Below the pieces are notes generated by a model that was given only the letters and a program-made list of their open reading frames with translations, had not been told where the DNA came from and made no database searches. This document shows positions 46,329 to 58,010 of a DNA stretch of 64,000 bases, one piece after another. The translations under genes and the position numbers were made by a program. Positions within the stretch are counted from its first letter, which is position 1. Each line of letters opens with the position of its first letter. This DNA comes from Calcarisporiella thermophila CBS 279.70 (lineage: Eukaryota > Calcarisporiellomycota). The stretch spans positions 63,968-127,967 of the forward strand of contig NW_027192227.1 in the NCBI RefSeq assembly GCF_041956535.1, in the 5' to 3' direction.

Positions 46329-48088
46329 ATGTATACCCGCCAACTGCTATCTGCGCCAATGGATACCGTATTCACCACTTCTGCGAACGATTCTGTAGAT
46401 GAAACTGATATCCATCTTCGAGAGCGTCCTAATCTTTTGGATAAATTTATGACTTCAGATGCTTTGCACTTCCAATTCAAGCTTAATTCATATACTGATC
46501 TACATCATCTTCTCAGCGCTCAATATTTTTTTGATGGCATCTTATTGCCGGAAAACCTTCTTCGCCCTCAGTTAGACACCACATTTACCAACAGTAAGCA
46601 TACAGTGTACTGCTCTTACTTCAAATACCCATTCCCGAAACCAATCGAAGATAAAATCTTCAGGTGGCCGACAAGATCTAACATTGCCAAAGAGAAACTG
46701 CTCATCGATCAACTTTTTCATGTATATTTGAGTGCTTGCTGTGTAGACTCTATTCATCCAGATCGTGAAGGATTTCTTAAAAGCTACTATTGCTGCGAAC
46801 TCGAGCCTGCACTCGTCCACACAGCTGTCGCGAGAGCAGCTATCCACTTGCTGCTATTACATCCAGAGACACCACTTAGGAGTAAGCTTTGCATGAGTGT
46901 AGAAAATCTAATTGCGCAGGCAAAACAATCATTGGCGGATGTATTTGATACTCCAGCTCCACAGATTGTTCTTGCCTTTACAAATATGGATACATGTCTG
47001 CAAGAGTTATCACGGTATAACGATGCATACACATTCTATTCGCAGGCTGCTCAGATGGCACTCTCTCTACAGATGTACAAGGACGATGTTGCAGAAAATG
47101 ATCCTGTGCAGGTTGAGTTTAGAAGAAGGATTTGGTAATAGCAATCGTTTTCTTGCCTCAAAGGTTATCTATTGATATTATATAAATCATATATTTCAAA
47201 GGGCTAACGTTTGCTGGCGAGAATTGTTCTATGTATTTAATTGCGACAAGTCGCCTTTAATAAGCATGGACATTATCAAATCATCTCCCAAACCGACGGT
47301 TACAACGATGGATAGCGAGTCATATAAGTTTAAAACTGTAATAAGACATTATAACTACTGATGATTTATTTTATCAAATTAGCTTATTCTATATTTTAAG
47401 ATATTTTTCATATCCAAGATTATCGCATATTCTAGGCCCTTGGAGCTACAGAACATTGATTGGGCGCTTTCTGATGTTATAATCGTGCAAAAACTAGTTG
47501 GCCTTGCTTCGCATTTGCAAAATAAACAAACCGAAGTGATTCAATACTGTGTTGAAGGCGATCTGCAAAAGGTACATCCTCCTATAATAAATCACGATTT
47601 TTGGGAAGATTGGTGTGCTCTTTGGCGACAATTTATCAAATCAGATGCACCTACTGGGAGATTGGAAACAAATTTGATGCAGCAATTGCGAGAAAAGGCA
47701 TTCGGCGAGTATGTCAAGGTAAATGTATTTTTGGATTCTGCACACTTGCTGATTGGTATGCCTATACAATTTACCCCCCATTATGCAGGGTTTAAACTAT
47801 CGCATAGTTTTCTTTAGGTGTGCAATTAATTCCAAAATTAAATGCAATTTGAGGTTTCATACAGTCACACGTAATTTTTGCGAAGATGTAAAATTCATAT
47901 CTCAAACGCATCCCAGTGTTCGGATACGACGCAAGATTTTCCGGGAGCATATTATGACACTAAATATTCTCCAATCATCGGAATATAGGGGAACTATGAC
48001 GCAGCTGCTCACACATCAATTCCTGGATGTATTAGAAGTGATGAAACCAACAATATTTTCAAAGGAGTTGCTGGAGTGTACAGCCTAA
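46329..48088 (+). CDS. MHR8: MHR-like protein without a zinc cluster
   Basis: Exons 46329-47134, 47202-47337, 47401-47718, 47789-48088; 519 aa, all open. The start MYTRQLLSAPMD matches the family; an upstream in-frame ATG at 46272 is not preferred. Motifs: LFHVYLSACCVDSIHPD, YNDAYTFYSQAAQMALSL, VEFRRRIW, CDKSPLISMDIIKSSPKP, WCALWRQFIKSDAPTGRLE. Only 204 nt separate it from the MHR7 stop, which leaves no room for an upstream exon coding a zinc cluster. The exon 3 acceptor is AAG, the same weak type as in MHR9. Confidence 0.82.
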
Positions 48089-49190
48089 ATCAAGTCAGAA
48101 ATAAATTAAAAATTAAATAAAAAATATTGAACTGATTGCAATATAGTTTACTTTTTCTTTCATTTGATCACTTAAATTGAAACTGAAAAGAATATCATTT
48201 CTGAATAGGCTACTGAAACACTATCAGTTCCCACATAAAATCCTTACCTCGTTAATACCATAATACATTTGATCAATATCTTGCATTTGTGGAATTGCTC
48301 ATTACAATCCTGCTCATGCAACAACTGAAGGATTGCAATAACCTATTAGATTTAGACTACTATCTGTTCATACTCTCTGCTCTATTGGTACCATTCATTT
48401 GAATTCTTTTGAGTACATTAAGTGAAAGGTTACTTTTAACCTCAATCTAGCTTTTTGCGTTCGACTCAAGGCACTTTAATGGAAGCCATTTATGTCAATT
48501 ATTTACATTGTCATGTAGTATTTGAAGGCGGAGACCTTGTGATACTTGTCTGCAGATATACTTAACCTACAAGTGGATATCGACTTGACTACAAGAAGCT
48601 CTCACCCTAATGTATTAGTTTGTTTTCTATGATCAAGAAAAGGAGTTCACATGCTAATACATAGGCAATACGATATCCCACGATGAACCTTCCTCTATCG
48701 AAACTCCTCATTGATACATCAAATAATCTCAAAGCCCCGAGCTACATCCCCCTCCCTTTTTTCATGACGATATTAGAGCCTCAGCGAGTGATATATAAGA
48801 TATTCGAGTACACGGTCGCAATAATATAAGGGCTATTTGGACAAAAGGCGACTACATCTCAAGGAATAAAACACATGTGAAACACTAGAACATCTTTGCA
48901 ATGCCACAGACGACTTCCGACAATTCGAAGCCACAATGTCATATCAATCTAAGCAATACCTACTTTCGCTGTGGGTCCACTTATCTTTCCTATCTCTCTT
49001 AAATAAGATAATGCTCTTTGTTGTAATTAAGTTATTATTTTGCTGTTTTACTTGATGAACTAACTTTTAAAGGATACATTTTGGTCATGGGAAACATCTA
49101 CATTGATTCAACTTTTTAATACTATATACAGTAAATATATTTACTTTTATTTTACCGTTCCTCACCTATCTACTAATTTTATTAAGTTTA
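48089..49190 (+). mobile_element. Degenerate Ty3/gypsy retroelement (copy C), LTR fused to ABC4
   Basis: After about 200 nt of MHR8 3' flank, gypsy material matches the end of copy B in order. Near 48355 lies CTATCTGTTCATACTC. The region 48700-48960 matches 32680-32930 (AGCTACATCC...ATTCGAGTACACGGTC...AACATCTTTGCAATGCC). An LTR then starts near 48970 (TGTGGGTCCACTTATC). The LTR breaks off about 25 nt before its expected end, at ATTTTATTAAGTTTA, and is joined directly to exon 5 of ABC4. No coding capacity remains. Confidence 0.72.
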
Positions 49191-49194
49191 TAAG

Positions 49195-51789
49195 GGATAT
49201 AACACAAGGGTTGGAGAATTAGGCTCACAACTATCTGGAGGCCAAAAGCAACGTATTGCCTTAGCGAGAGCCTTAATTCGTAATCCAGCAATCCTGCTGT
49301 TAGATGAGGCGACTTCTGCACTGGACACTACATCTGAAAAGCTGGTGCAAGAAGCACTGAAATCTGCATCCAAAAATCGGACGACCCTAATTATTGCACA
49401 TCGACTCTCTACGGTTCGTGACGCAGATTGGATAGTAGTGGTAGAAAAAGGTAGAATAATTGAGCAGGGCTCGCATGCACAATTAATGGCAAACGAGGGT
49501 ACTTATATGGCATACGTACAAATGCAGCGGCTCAAAGATGATGAGGCCAACAAGGAAGATAACCTTAATGATATATCCTCAAATATAACCAGTAAAATAG
49601 AGCATGATAGCAAGACGATCGTAATACATGACTCCAAACGTGACAATAAATTGAATGAGGCGATCGGGATAGATATCTCAGCTGAAAAACGACCAATATA
49701 CAGAACATTAAAAATGATGTCCCCTGAATGGAAGTTGATCGTATTAGCCACATTTGGCGGCCTTATTATTGGAGCTGTAAGATGTTTTTTCAGACTTGTT
49801 TAGATTTATATAATAACTAACTGATCATATTTCCAGAGTTTTCCTATTTCAGGTCTGTTAATGGGTCGTTTGATCGAAGTATATGGTCTGCCACTTGATC
49901 AAGTGGAGGAAGCTGCCAAATATGTGTCTCTCTTCTTTTGTAAGGAAATCAAATCTAACAACCATTTTCATACTAAAATATATGACAACATCTTGTAATA
50001 TAGTCGTATTGGCTATCATTTGTTCCATTGCAGGTTTTCTAAGAAACGGGGTATCTATGTTTTGTGGTGAACGTTTCGTTCGACGATTGCGAGCGAAAAC
50101 ATTTAGCAACCTCTTACATCAAGAAATAGCTTTTTTCGACCATCCTGAACAAACTTCAAGCGCTCTCACGTACAGATTAGCTAAAGACGCCACAGAGATA
50201 TCAGAATTGCCAAGCTTGATTATTGTCGATGGAGGAAGTGTTTTTTCGGCGGTTTTATTTGGGTTGCTCATAGCATTCAGTTATGGGTGGAAGTTAACTT
50301 TGGTACTTCTTCCAACAATGCCTCTTGTTATTGGTTCATTAATAATCCGCTATAAGTCACTGAATGGGTAATTGCATTCTTATATAGTTTGAAGAGAATT
50401 TACTGAAATATAATTTAGTTTTTCAGGAAAGGTAGAAAAAGAATACAGGAGAGCTGGAACGGTTGCAGGAGAGGCTATTCGCGAAATAAGAACTATCGCA
50501 TCACTTGGCGCTGAGAATGTTTTCGAGAAGAAGTATGCAGGTTGGTGATCCATCTGACTTTAATTTTCAGCTAAAATTGACAAATGTTATTATATAAACA
50601 GATCATTGCCAAGTGCCCCATAGTTTTGCAATGAAAAAGGCTTTTATTACTTCCATCGGATATGGTTTATCTCAGGGTGTAAATAACCTCGTCTATGTAT
50701 TGGGATTGTATCTCGGAACGCGATTCATACATTTAGGCGAAATGACCTATCATCAAGTTGCAGTAGTATTGTTTACAGTCGTATGGTCATCTATAGGAAT
50801 AAGCCAATTCTCTGGTCAAATGCCCAGATTTGTTAAAGCTAGACAAGCCGCCATCAATTTATTTGAGCTTCTGGATAAAAAAACAATGATCGATCCAGAT
50901 GCACCGGGTATATGCGAAGCAATAGCCCCTGGTACTGCTGAACTGCAAAATGTTGCTTTCACCTATCCAATGAGATCCGACGCGATTATATTAAGAGACA
51001 TATCGATGAAAATTCAACGATATCAAAAGATCGCCCTAGTAGGTCCGAGTGGATGTGGAAAATCGACCATCATTTCTCTGCTTCTCCGATGGTACGATTG
51101 CGATTCGGGTGCAGTACTCGTTGATGGAATGAATGTTAAAGACTGGCAGCTGGATTCGATACGACAAAGAATTACTTATGTTGGTCAAGAGCCGGTGTTG
51201 TTTGATATGACGGTGAAGGAGAATATCTTGCTTGGGCGGCGAAAGAACCAAGAAGTGACGCAAGAGGATATCGAAGAGGTGGCAAAGAAGGCAAATATAC
51301 ACGACTTCATCTGCAGTCTTCCCAATGGATATCATACACGGGTGGGTGATAAGGGGAAGCAGATTTCTGGAGGTCAAAAGCAAAGAATTGCTATTGCAAG
51401 AGCTCTGTTGAGAAAACCCGAAATCCTATTGTTGGATGAAGCCACCAGTGCACTTGATTCGGACTCGGAGAAGTTGGTACAAGAGGCACTAGATAGCGCC
51501 ATGGTGGATCGTACGACACTTGTCATTGCCCATCGATTATCTACCGTGCAAGATTCGGATCTTATCAGTGAGTGCTTTCATATTCTCAAAGCTGTATGAA
51601 TAATCCTAACCTCATACTATTAGTTGTAATGAAGGATGGTGAGGTAAAGGAAGCAGGGTGAGTTTCATTTTTATTAACTAAACCATTTCTTTGATATTTG
51701 ACAAATCTACAATTAATAGCGAGCATACCAAACTAGTTACATATCCTGGAATATACTGCGAGCTTGTGAGACAACAGAATCTGGATTAA
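49195..51789 (+). pseudogene. ABC4: 5'-truncated ABCB transporter, remaining frame open
   Basis: Starts inside exon 5 of the ABC gene, just before the NBD1 signature (LSGGQKQR). Exons: 49195-49776, 49837-49939, 50004-50367, 50419-50540, 50602-51567, 51624-51657, 51720-51789. Unlike ABC2 and ABC3 the remainder stays in frame for 746 codons and keeps the NBD1 C-half, TMD2 and a complete NBD2 ([36 protein letters not shown]). A stop in the adjoining LTR (TAA at 49183) closes the frame upstream. The promoter, TMD1 and NBD1 Walker A are gone. It could make a half-type product only if a new promoter and start were used; I regard it as a probable pseudogene. Confidence 0.8.
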
Positions 51790-52059
51790 TAATCTGTTGT
51801 CAGCAGTCCACGTCCAAGCAGTTTATAATAGAATAAGCAACTTCTAATGCGTTGAATAAGAAATCTTTAAGAATCCATATTGGTAGAATTAATATAATTA
51901 TCAAACTTACAAGGGACGATAATGATAACATAAAAGGCATTGTGTAGCTAAAGATATTGATATGGTTTTATCAAAACTATATATAGATACTGTAACATTT
52001 AAATTTTCGGAAATATCGACCTGTTAATATTCTCATTTAATGTGATTCGGCTCGAATAG

Positions 52060-52296
52060 TGTAACAGGACGGCTCGTTTTCATCTTTTCTCATGCTATGA
52101 GATGACATCATTATTATTAAATTATATGGATTAGCTATTACTTTGTTATTTTTCATGGTAATATTTATGGGAAGGTATATTCATCGGAGGTATCATATTC
52201 TTTTCTTATTTAACAACCACTTGTTGTTTCTATTGCTCCTCACCGATCCCTATCTTTTAATAAGATCACCTGTCTACCATTCGAGCCCCTGTTACA
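52060..52296 (+). mobile_element. Solo gypsy LTR with 5-bp target duplication
   Basis: 237 nt beginning TGTAACAGG and ending CCTGTTACA, a perfect 9-nt terminal inversion. It is flanked on both sides by AATAG (52055-52059 and 52297-52301). Its interior matches the LTR ends of gypsy copies B and C (TTGCTCCTCACCGATCC ... TAATAAGATC). The spacer before MHR10 has the uninterrupted site near 63238. It is the best-defined LTR in the window and gives the family's LTR length. Confidence 0.9.
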
Positions 52297-52612
52297 AATA
52301 GTTCGTGTCACCTGTCATTGCTACTACTATATGTGCTGTTTTTCGCCCCCTGTTATGCACTCCCAATTTGATGGTTTGGAGGTAGATAATATGAAATATT
52401 ATAATTGATGACCAGTGCTTTATCGACTATATAATAATGACAAAAATACCTCACTCCACTAAATCCATAGGACCAATAGGTGCTCGTATATCAAAAGATA
52501 TCAAAGTCTCAAAGGTTAGATTAGTAGGGTGCTTTCATATATCAAACTCAGAATACATCTTATTAGGAATATTTCACATAAAGACAGTATACTGTAGAAT
52601 CTTACTTCATGT

Positions 52613-52621
52613 CATGTGATA
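52613..52621 (+). promoter_or_regulatory. CATGTGATA element upstream of MHR9
   Basis: 324 nt before the MHR9 ATG, in the same context as in the other ABC-to-MHR spacers. Function is inferred from conservation. Confidence 0.4.
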
Positions 52622-52936
52622 TATTGGTGAGTTGTTCCGCTACACAAAGGGAGATATCCAAGAATCGTTTGTTGCGGTATGTTCCTTTAAACCAATTAGC
52701 AATACTTACAAATTTTACCATAATCACGTCAGGGTAGCCAGCTTGGACTTGTGAGTGCTTTTCAACATTACTTGAAAAACTATAGCAAATTAGTATAGTT
52801 TATTCTTGAACCTATCAAGCCTTAAATTAGAGTGATTAACTCTCGATTCTCGATTTCCATATCAATGACCCCCAGTAGATAAGGAAGTGAATACAGATAT
52901 CCTTGATCCCCACATTTCAAGACCAACATTTCAGCC

Positions 52937-54675
52937 ATGTATACCCATCAATTAATAGCTGCACCATTGGATTCCGTATGCACCACTTCTGCGAACGATT
53001 CTGTAGATGAAACTGATAACCATCTGCAAGAGAATGCTAATCTTCGTGAATTACTCTCAACTTCAGATACTTTACACTTCCATTTCAATCTGAATTCATA
53101 TACTGATCTACATCATCTTCTAAGCGCAAAATATCTTTTTGATGGCGTCTTACTACCGGAATGCCTTCTTCGCCCTCATGCATATACATATACAACTAAC
53201 AGAGAGCAGACAGGTTATTGCTCTTACTTCAAACTCCCTTCTTTTCCGAGGCCAATCGAAGACAATATCATAAGATGGCCGACAAGATCTAACATTGCCA
53301 AAAAGAAGCTGCTCATTGATCAGCTTTTTCATGTCTATTTGAGTGCTTGTTGTGTAGATTCAATTCATCCAGACCGTAAAGCTTTCCTTGAGAGCTACTA
53401 TTGCTGCGAACTTGTGCCAGCTCTCGTCCACACCGCTGTCGCGAGAGCAGCTATCCATATATTTCTCAAATATCCAGAGTCATCACTTATGTGTAAGCTT
53501 CGTACGTGTGTAGGGAGCCTGATTGCAGAAGCAAAGCAATCATTGTCGGAGGTGTTTGATACTCCATCTCCACAGATTGTGCTTGCTTATTCAAATATGG
53601 ATACATGCCNNNNNNNNNNNNNNNNNNNNNNNNNNNNNNNNNNNNNNNNNNNNNNNNNNNNNNNNNNNNNNNNNNNNNNNNNNNNNNNNNNNNNNNNNNN
53701 NNNNNNNNNNNNNNNNNNNNNNNNNNNNNNNNNNNNNNNNNNNNNNNNNNNNNNNNNNNNNNNNNNNNNNNNNNNNNNNNNNNNNNNNNNNNNNNNNNNN
53801 NNNNNNNNNNNNNNNNNNNNNNNNNNNNNNNNNNNNNNNNNNNNNNNNNNNNNNNNNNNNNNNNNNNNNNNNNNNNNNNNNNNNNNNNNNNNNNNNNNNN
53901 NNNNNNNNNNNNNNNNNNNNNNNNNNNNNNNNNNNNNNNNNNNNNCTGATAGTTCAAATTTTCAAGTTATCTAACTAGATATTTAAGATACATATCCTAA
54001 TGACGATTATCACGTATTCTAAGCTCATGGAGTTACAAAACATTGATTGGACACTTCCCGATGTTGTAATTGTGCAAAAACTGGCTGGCCTTGCAGCCTA
54101 TTTGCAAAATGAGCAAACCGAATTAAATCAATATTGTTGTGAAGGCAAGCTGCGAAAGATGTACCCCCCTATATTTAATACCGATTTTTGGTCATTTTGG
54201 TGTTCTCTTTGGCGACAATTTATCAAATCGGATGCACCTACCGGGAGACTGGAAACGAATTTGATGCAGCAATTGCGTGAGAAAGCATTCGACGAGTATG
54301 TCAAGGTAAAAGTATTTTTGGATTTATGCATACTCACTGGTTAGTGCTATACTTTCTCTACTCTCCACTAAGCAGAGTTTGATCTATCGCATAAGGTTCT
54401 TTGAATGGGCAATTGGTTCCCGAACCAAATGCAAACTGAGATTTGATGTAGCGATGCAGTTTGTTTGCGAAGATGTTAAATTTATCTCTCAAACACATCC
54501 CAGTGTTCAAATACGGCGCAAGCTATTCTTGGAGCTTATGAAATTATTAAATATATTGCATTCTCCGGAACCCAGAGGAATCTTGACGCAAATACTCATA
54601 CGTCAATTTATGGATGTATTAGAGGAGTTGAAACCAACCGTATTTTCAAAGGAGGTATTGGAACGAGCAGTCTAA
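52937..54675 (+). CDS. MHR9: MHR-like protein, interrupted by an assembly gap
   Basis: Exon 1 starts at 52937 (MYTHQLIAAPLD) and is open for 673 nt until the gap at 53610. The end of exon 1, all of exon 2 and most of intron 2 are hidden. Exon 3 is 53988-54305 (318 nt) and exon 4 is 54376-54675 (300 nt), both open. The expected missing length from paralogs is about 360 nt against 336 N, so the gap size is credible. Motifs seen: LFHVYLSACCVDSIHPD, WCSLWRQFIKSDAPTGRLE, RGILTQILIRQFMDVLEEL. It lies downstream of truncated ABC4. Confidence 0.72.
53610..53945. other. assembly gap (336 N) inside MHR9
   Basis: Run of N covering the end of exon 1, intron 1, exon 2 and part of intron 2. Both gaps in this window fall in MHR genes, as expected if near-identical paralogs confuse assembly. 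Confidence 0.95.
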
Positions 54676-55089
54676 TGTTGGTAGAACAATATCAGAAATT
54701 AGAAAATGGTATATTGGAGTGTTTGGATTTTACTGTATTTTTATTGCTTCGTTTGAAACGGCGAAAAATATTGTGTTATACAGAATAGATTACTGGAACA
54801 CTGTACCTTCAATAAATCTCTGATATTCAAAAGTTTATGATGGATAGGCTTGAAGATTTTATTTTATATAACGTCCGTCAAAAGCTATCATGCTATTAGG
54901 GTTATTCACCTCTGATTGTTTTGATACTCGATTATTGTGATTAAAAATAATCCTACCAATCACGTATAGATAGTTCCTTACTCCTTTATCGGGTCGTTCA
55001 AGTTTAATTTTTTCGCTTTTTTGCAGTTTGATTTTCACATTCAATGTATAATATCCAAATCATATATTTTTATGCTTTAATCAACATTC
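54676..55089 (+). other. MHR9 3' flank and left flank of the Harbinger gene
   Basis: No gene. The first 120 nt are MHR 3' flank (AAACGGCGAAAAATATTGTG). Beyond about 54860 the sequence is unlike other flanks and probably belongs to the PIF/Harbinger element, although I could not find its terminal inverted repeat. Confidence 0.45.
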
Positions 55090-56265
55090 ATGCCTGCACT
55101 CTCTGAAAGCGAACTATTAGAAATTTATATTTATTTGATTTTATATTTACTTGAAGATCTGGAAGATGACGATCTTAAATTTAACACTTTAATTATACTC
55201 TACACACTTTACAACACTCAATATTTGCGCCCAGGGATATTGGATCTTAAATCCTCTCATTTTCGTGACAACGTTTTGTTTCGCCTGGATGATGGACGAT
55301 TTCGAAAACAATTTCGCATGTGCAAACAAGCATTTAATGCTTTGGTGCTAATACTTGAGCAAGATCCACTGCTTCACACATCCGGCCCTAATCAACAATT
55401 GCCGACATGGGTACAACTACATATATTTCTTCGTCACCTTTCCAATGGGGACGATGTATTTGATTTGGTTTCAAAATTTTCGATTTCAGAAGGGAAAATC
55501 CTAAAGATCGTGAAGCGAATCACCCTTGCGATCCAGCGCCTTCATTCTAAATACATTACTTGGCCTAATATAAGGAGAAAAGATGAAATTAAGAGCAAGT
55601 TCCTCGAGATGACCGGCTTTCCTTCTGTAGTAGGCGTGGTAGATGGCACGCATTTTCGTCTAAATCACGCACCCAACAAGGATCCTGAGACTTATTGGAC
55701 ACGAAAGAAAGAGTATGCGATTCACGCACAACTTATAGTAGATTCCGATTTTCGGTTTATCCACTTCGAAATTGGTTGGCCAGGGTCCGTCCATGATGCT
55801 AGAGTATATATGAACTCACAATTTTATCGGCGCCGTGAAGAGCTACTGCATCCACCCGAATATATTATCGGCGACTCGGCCTATCCTCTTTCACCTTTTT
55901 GCATCACACCTTTTCAAACTCCTCGGTGCCGTCAAGAGATAACGTTCAACACGATATTGTCAAGAAAAGTACGAAATATTGTTGAAAGGACCATCAACCG
56001 TCTTAAAAAGCGTTTCCCAGCTTTCAATTCTTTGCGACTTAGGGAAATGGAGACTAATGTTAGACTGATATCTTGTGGGATTATCTTGCACAATTTCATT
56101 GTATCATTTGGAGATGAATGGGAAGATGATAGAGTGGGTATAACGGAGGATTCAATTAACGGGGAATCGAATATTTCGGAATATGACAGAATTGAGCGTA
56201 TTTTGGGCAAAGAAAAGCGAGATGCCTTATTGACTGAGGTGCTCTCGAGAAATGGGTGCGCTTAA
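55090..56265 (+). CDS. PIF/Harbinger (HARBI1-like) transposase, intact
   Basis: Single-exon frame of 391 codons, complete from ATG to TAA. The C-terminal two thirds match the DDE_Tnp_4 pattern: VVDGTHFRL with D185, GWPGSVHDARVY with D236, and RNIVERTINRLKKRFPAF with E299. GDSAYPLSPFCITPF lies between the last two. The N-terminal part has the FRKQFRMCKQAFNALV region typical of this family. It catalyses DNA transposition and usually needs a partner Myb-like protein. The intact frame suggests recent arrival. It separates MHR9 from ABC5. Confidence 0.88.
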   Translation: MPALSESELLEIYIYLILYLLEDLEDDDLKFNTLIILYTLYNTQYLRPGILDLKSSHFRDNVLFRLDDGRFRKQFRMCKQAFNALVLILEQDPLLHTSGPNQQLPTWVQLHIFLRHLSNGDDVFDLVSKFSISEGKILKIVKRITLAIQRLHSKYITWPNIRRKDEIKSKFLEMTGFPSVVGVVDGTHFRLNHAPNKDPETYWTRKKEYAIHAQLIVDSDFRFIHFEIGWPGSVHDARVYMNSQFYRRREELLHPPEYIIGDSAYPLSPFCITPFQTPRCRQEITFNTILSRKVRNIVERTINRLKKRFPAFNSLRLREMETNVRLISCGIILHNFIVSFGDEWEDDRVGITEDSINGESNISEYDRIERILGKEKRDALLTEVLSRNGCA

Positions 56266-56335
56266 TGACACGAATAACTTTTGAATTGATTTTGGATCTT
56301 TATCTATTTCAGCCCAAATGCAGGAAAAAAGATTT

Positions 56336-56680
56336 TTAGCTGTCATTTTTTTGCAATGATACTCCCTTTAGTATCTGCACTTCAAATTCGTACATCCCGT
56401 CCCTTGCTTTGATCTCTTCTAACATTAATCTCTCTATCTCCAGCTTTTGTAGCTGGATCTTACGATTATTGTCAAATTCATCTTTGCCTAAGCGTGGCTC
56501 TTCTTCCCTTGTTTCATGAACTAAACGGTATTGATTCTCAATACTATTTATCTCTTCGTCTTCCTTCTGTCGCGTTGAATCCCTTTGTTCAGCCAAAACC
56601 TTTACTAGCTCCATAAGCGAATCGCCAAATTCCCTGATGTACACCTGCGGCTTGATTTGGTATTTGAAGGGCTGTTTCAA
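56336..56680 (-). CDS. Putative partner protein of the Harbinger element, C-terminal coiled-coil part
   Basis: Minus-strand frame, 114 codons, converging on the transposase gene. It is rich in E, K, R and Q (EFGDSLMELVKVLAEQRDS, later KIQLQKLEIERLMLEEIKAR), predicting a long coiled coil. Myb/SANT- or trihelix-type partner proteins of PIF/Harbinger elements often end this way and lie on the opposite strand, so a partner role is plausible. The N-terminal DNA-binding part is not visible in the same frame. The true start is uncertain and upstream exons or a frameshift are possible. Confidence 0.4.
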   Translation of the reverse strand: MKQPFKYQIKPQVYIREFGDSLMELVKVLAEQRDSTRQKEDEEINSIENQYRLVHETREEEPRLGKDEFDNNRKIQLQKLEIERLMLEEIKARDGMYEFEVQILKGVSLQKNDS

Positions 56681-58010
56681 TCGCCATTAGACATTGATAG
56701 AGATGCCAAGTGTTAACCTAACTATTTTAGGGTTTCGGGTTGTGCTAGAAGTAAAACTACATAGAAAAGAATTTTATTAAGAATAAAATAAGAGTGTAAT
56801 AGAGCAGAGATGCCAATATTTACATAATACGGGCTGAATATTCACCTGTATCTAATACTTTTGGCTTGCACATTTCATTGCATCTCCATTTACAATTATC
56901 AATAAGATAATTCACATTCTTGGCAGATGACAATATAGTGGAGCCTAGTATATTGTCAAGGATGAAAACGTAGCATCGATTGGGAACATATACTCTGCAG
57001 GTCTTTAAGGCAGCGAGGATCCTGATGACCTTCTAAATGGATCGTGTTATGACTATTCTAACTTTTAATCCATAAATAATCTCTTGTCGCCGCTAAAAAT
57101 GCGCAAGCATATTGGCCCCTGCATCCAGGTCCATGATTGATTTTGTCACCTCCTTCAATTGCGATGCTGTCAGGTGACAGCTGAACTTGCGCTTCAAATC
57201 CGTAGTGAAGACATACATAGCAATTGAGCTCAGAAGATATAAAGTATAAAGTATAGGATACCTGGTAGCATCGTAATCCTTTTCATCATTCCCAACATAA
57301 CGCAAGTATTGATGACATCATCGCATCGAATATATTGTCGCAGAACAATATTCCAAAAGGTTTGCAAAAAATTTAACACCATCACATTAAAACTCTTACA
57401 ACAAGTCAGAATTTGATCAAACTGAAATTCAAGCTTGAGTTCCAGTTTTTTTTTGCCCGATCATTCTGTTTAGGTCGGTCAAGTTCATCATTAAAACTCC
57501 ATGTATGCCATTCCTCCAAATGTTGACTCTTTCGATGGTGGAAACTCAAAACTCTCAGGTTCACATATTTAGCCCAAGGTCGGAGCTTCAACTGCTAGAA
57601 GTGAATAGAATAGAATAGAAATCTTATCCTAATCCCAACTCGAACACGTGTTATAATAGGGTATACAATTGAGAGGTCTAACACTGCTATATGCTCTAAT
57701 TAAAGCAATCTTGGTGATTGTAAAAGTTATTATCCGCATTTAGATAACTTTAGACATAAATTATACCAATTATCTTGCTAATACATGTAAAGCTACACAA
57801 TACCTCGGAGCTCCAACAGGTACATTGGGACCAAATTGTAATCCTTGCCGGGATTATTGGAACAACCCTCGCAATTCTAACCAGATGGGTCGAATAAGAA
57901 TATTAGGAGGTCATAGGAATAAAGGTTACATGAGTACGAAGTCGACGAGAGCTAGATGGATAGGCGACCCAAATTTACCACTCTTAATTATGCGATTTCT
58001 GTCATCGTGC
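56681..58010 (+). other. Region between the Harbinger element and the ABC5 promoter
   Basis: No gene I can support. Short minus-strand frames at 57093-57305 and 57406-57591 lack known motifs. 57601-57620 is a short GAATA tandem repeat. 57820-58000 is a slightly less AT-rich stretch with a 68-codon open frame but no similarity I recognise. No gypsy LTR is seen here, in contrast to ABC1 and ABC2. Confidence 0.4.

Larger units (their letters stand above)
51790..52936 (+). other. ABC4-to-MHR9 spacer
   Basis: No gene. ABC 3' flank, then a solo LTR (52060-52296), then the shared spacer with a CATGTGATA element at 52613-52621 and the pre-start block. A 60-codon open frame at 52437 has no family support. 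Confidence 0.6.

Noticed and set aside
57601-57620. GAATA tandem repeat as a satellite or CRISPR-like array
   Set aside because: Only a few short units; simple microsatellite.
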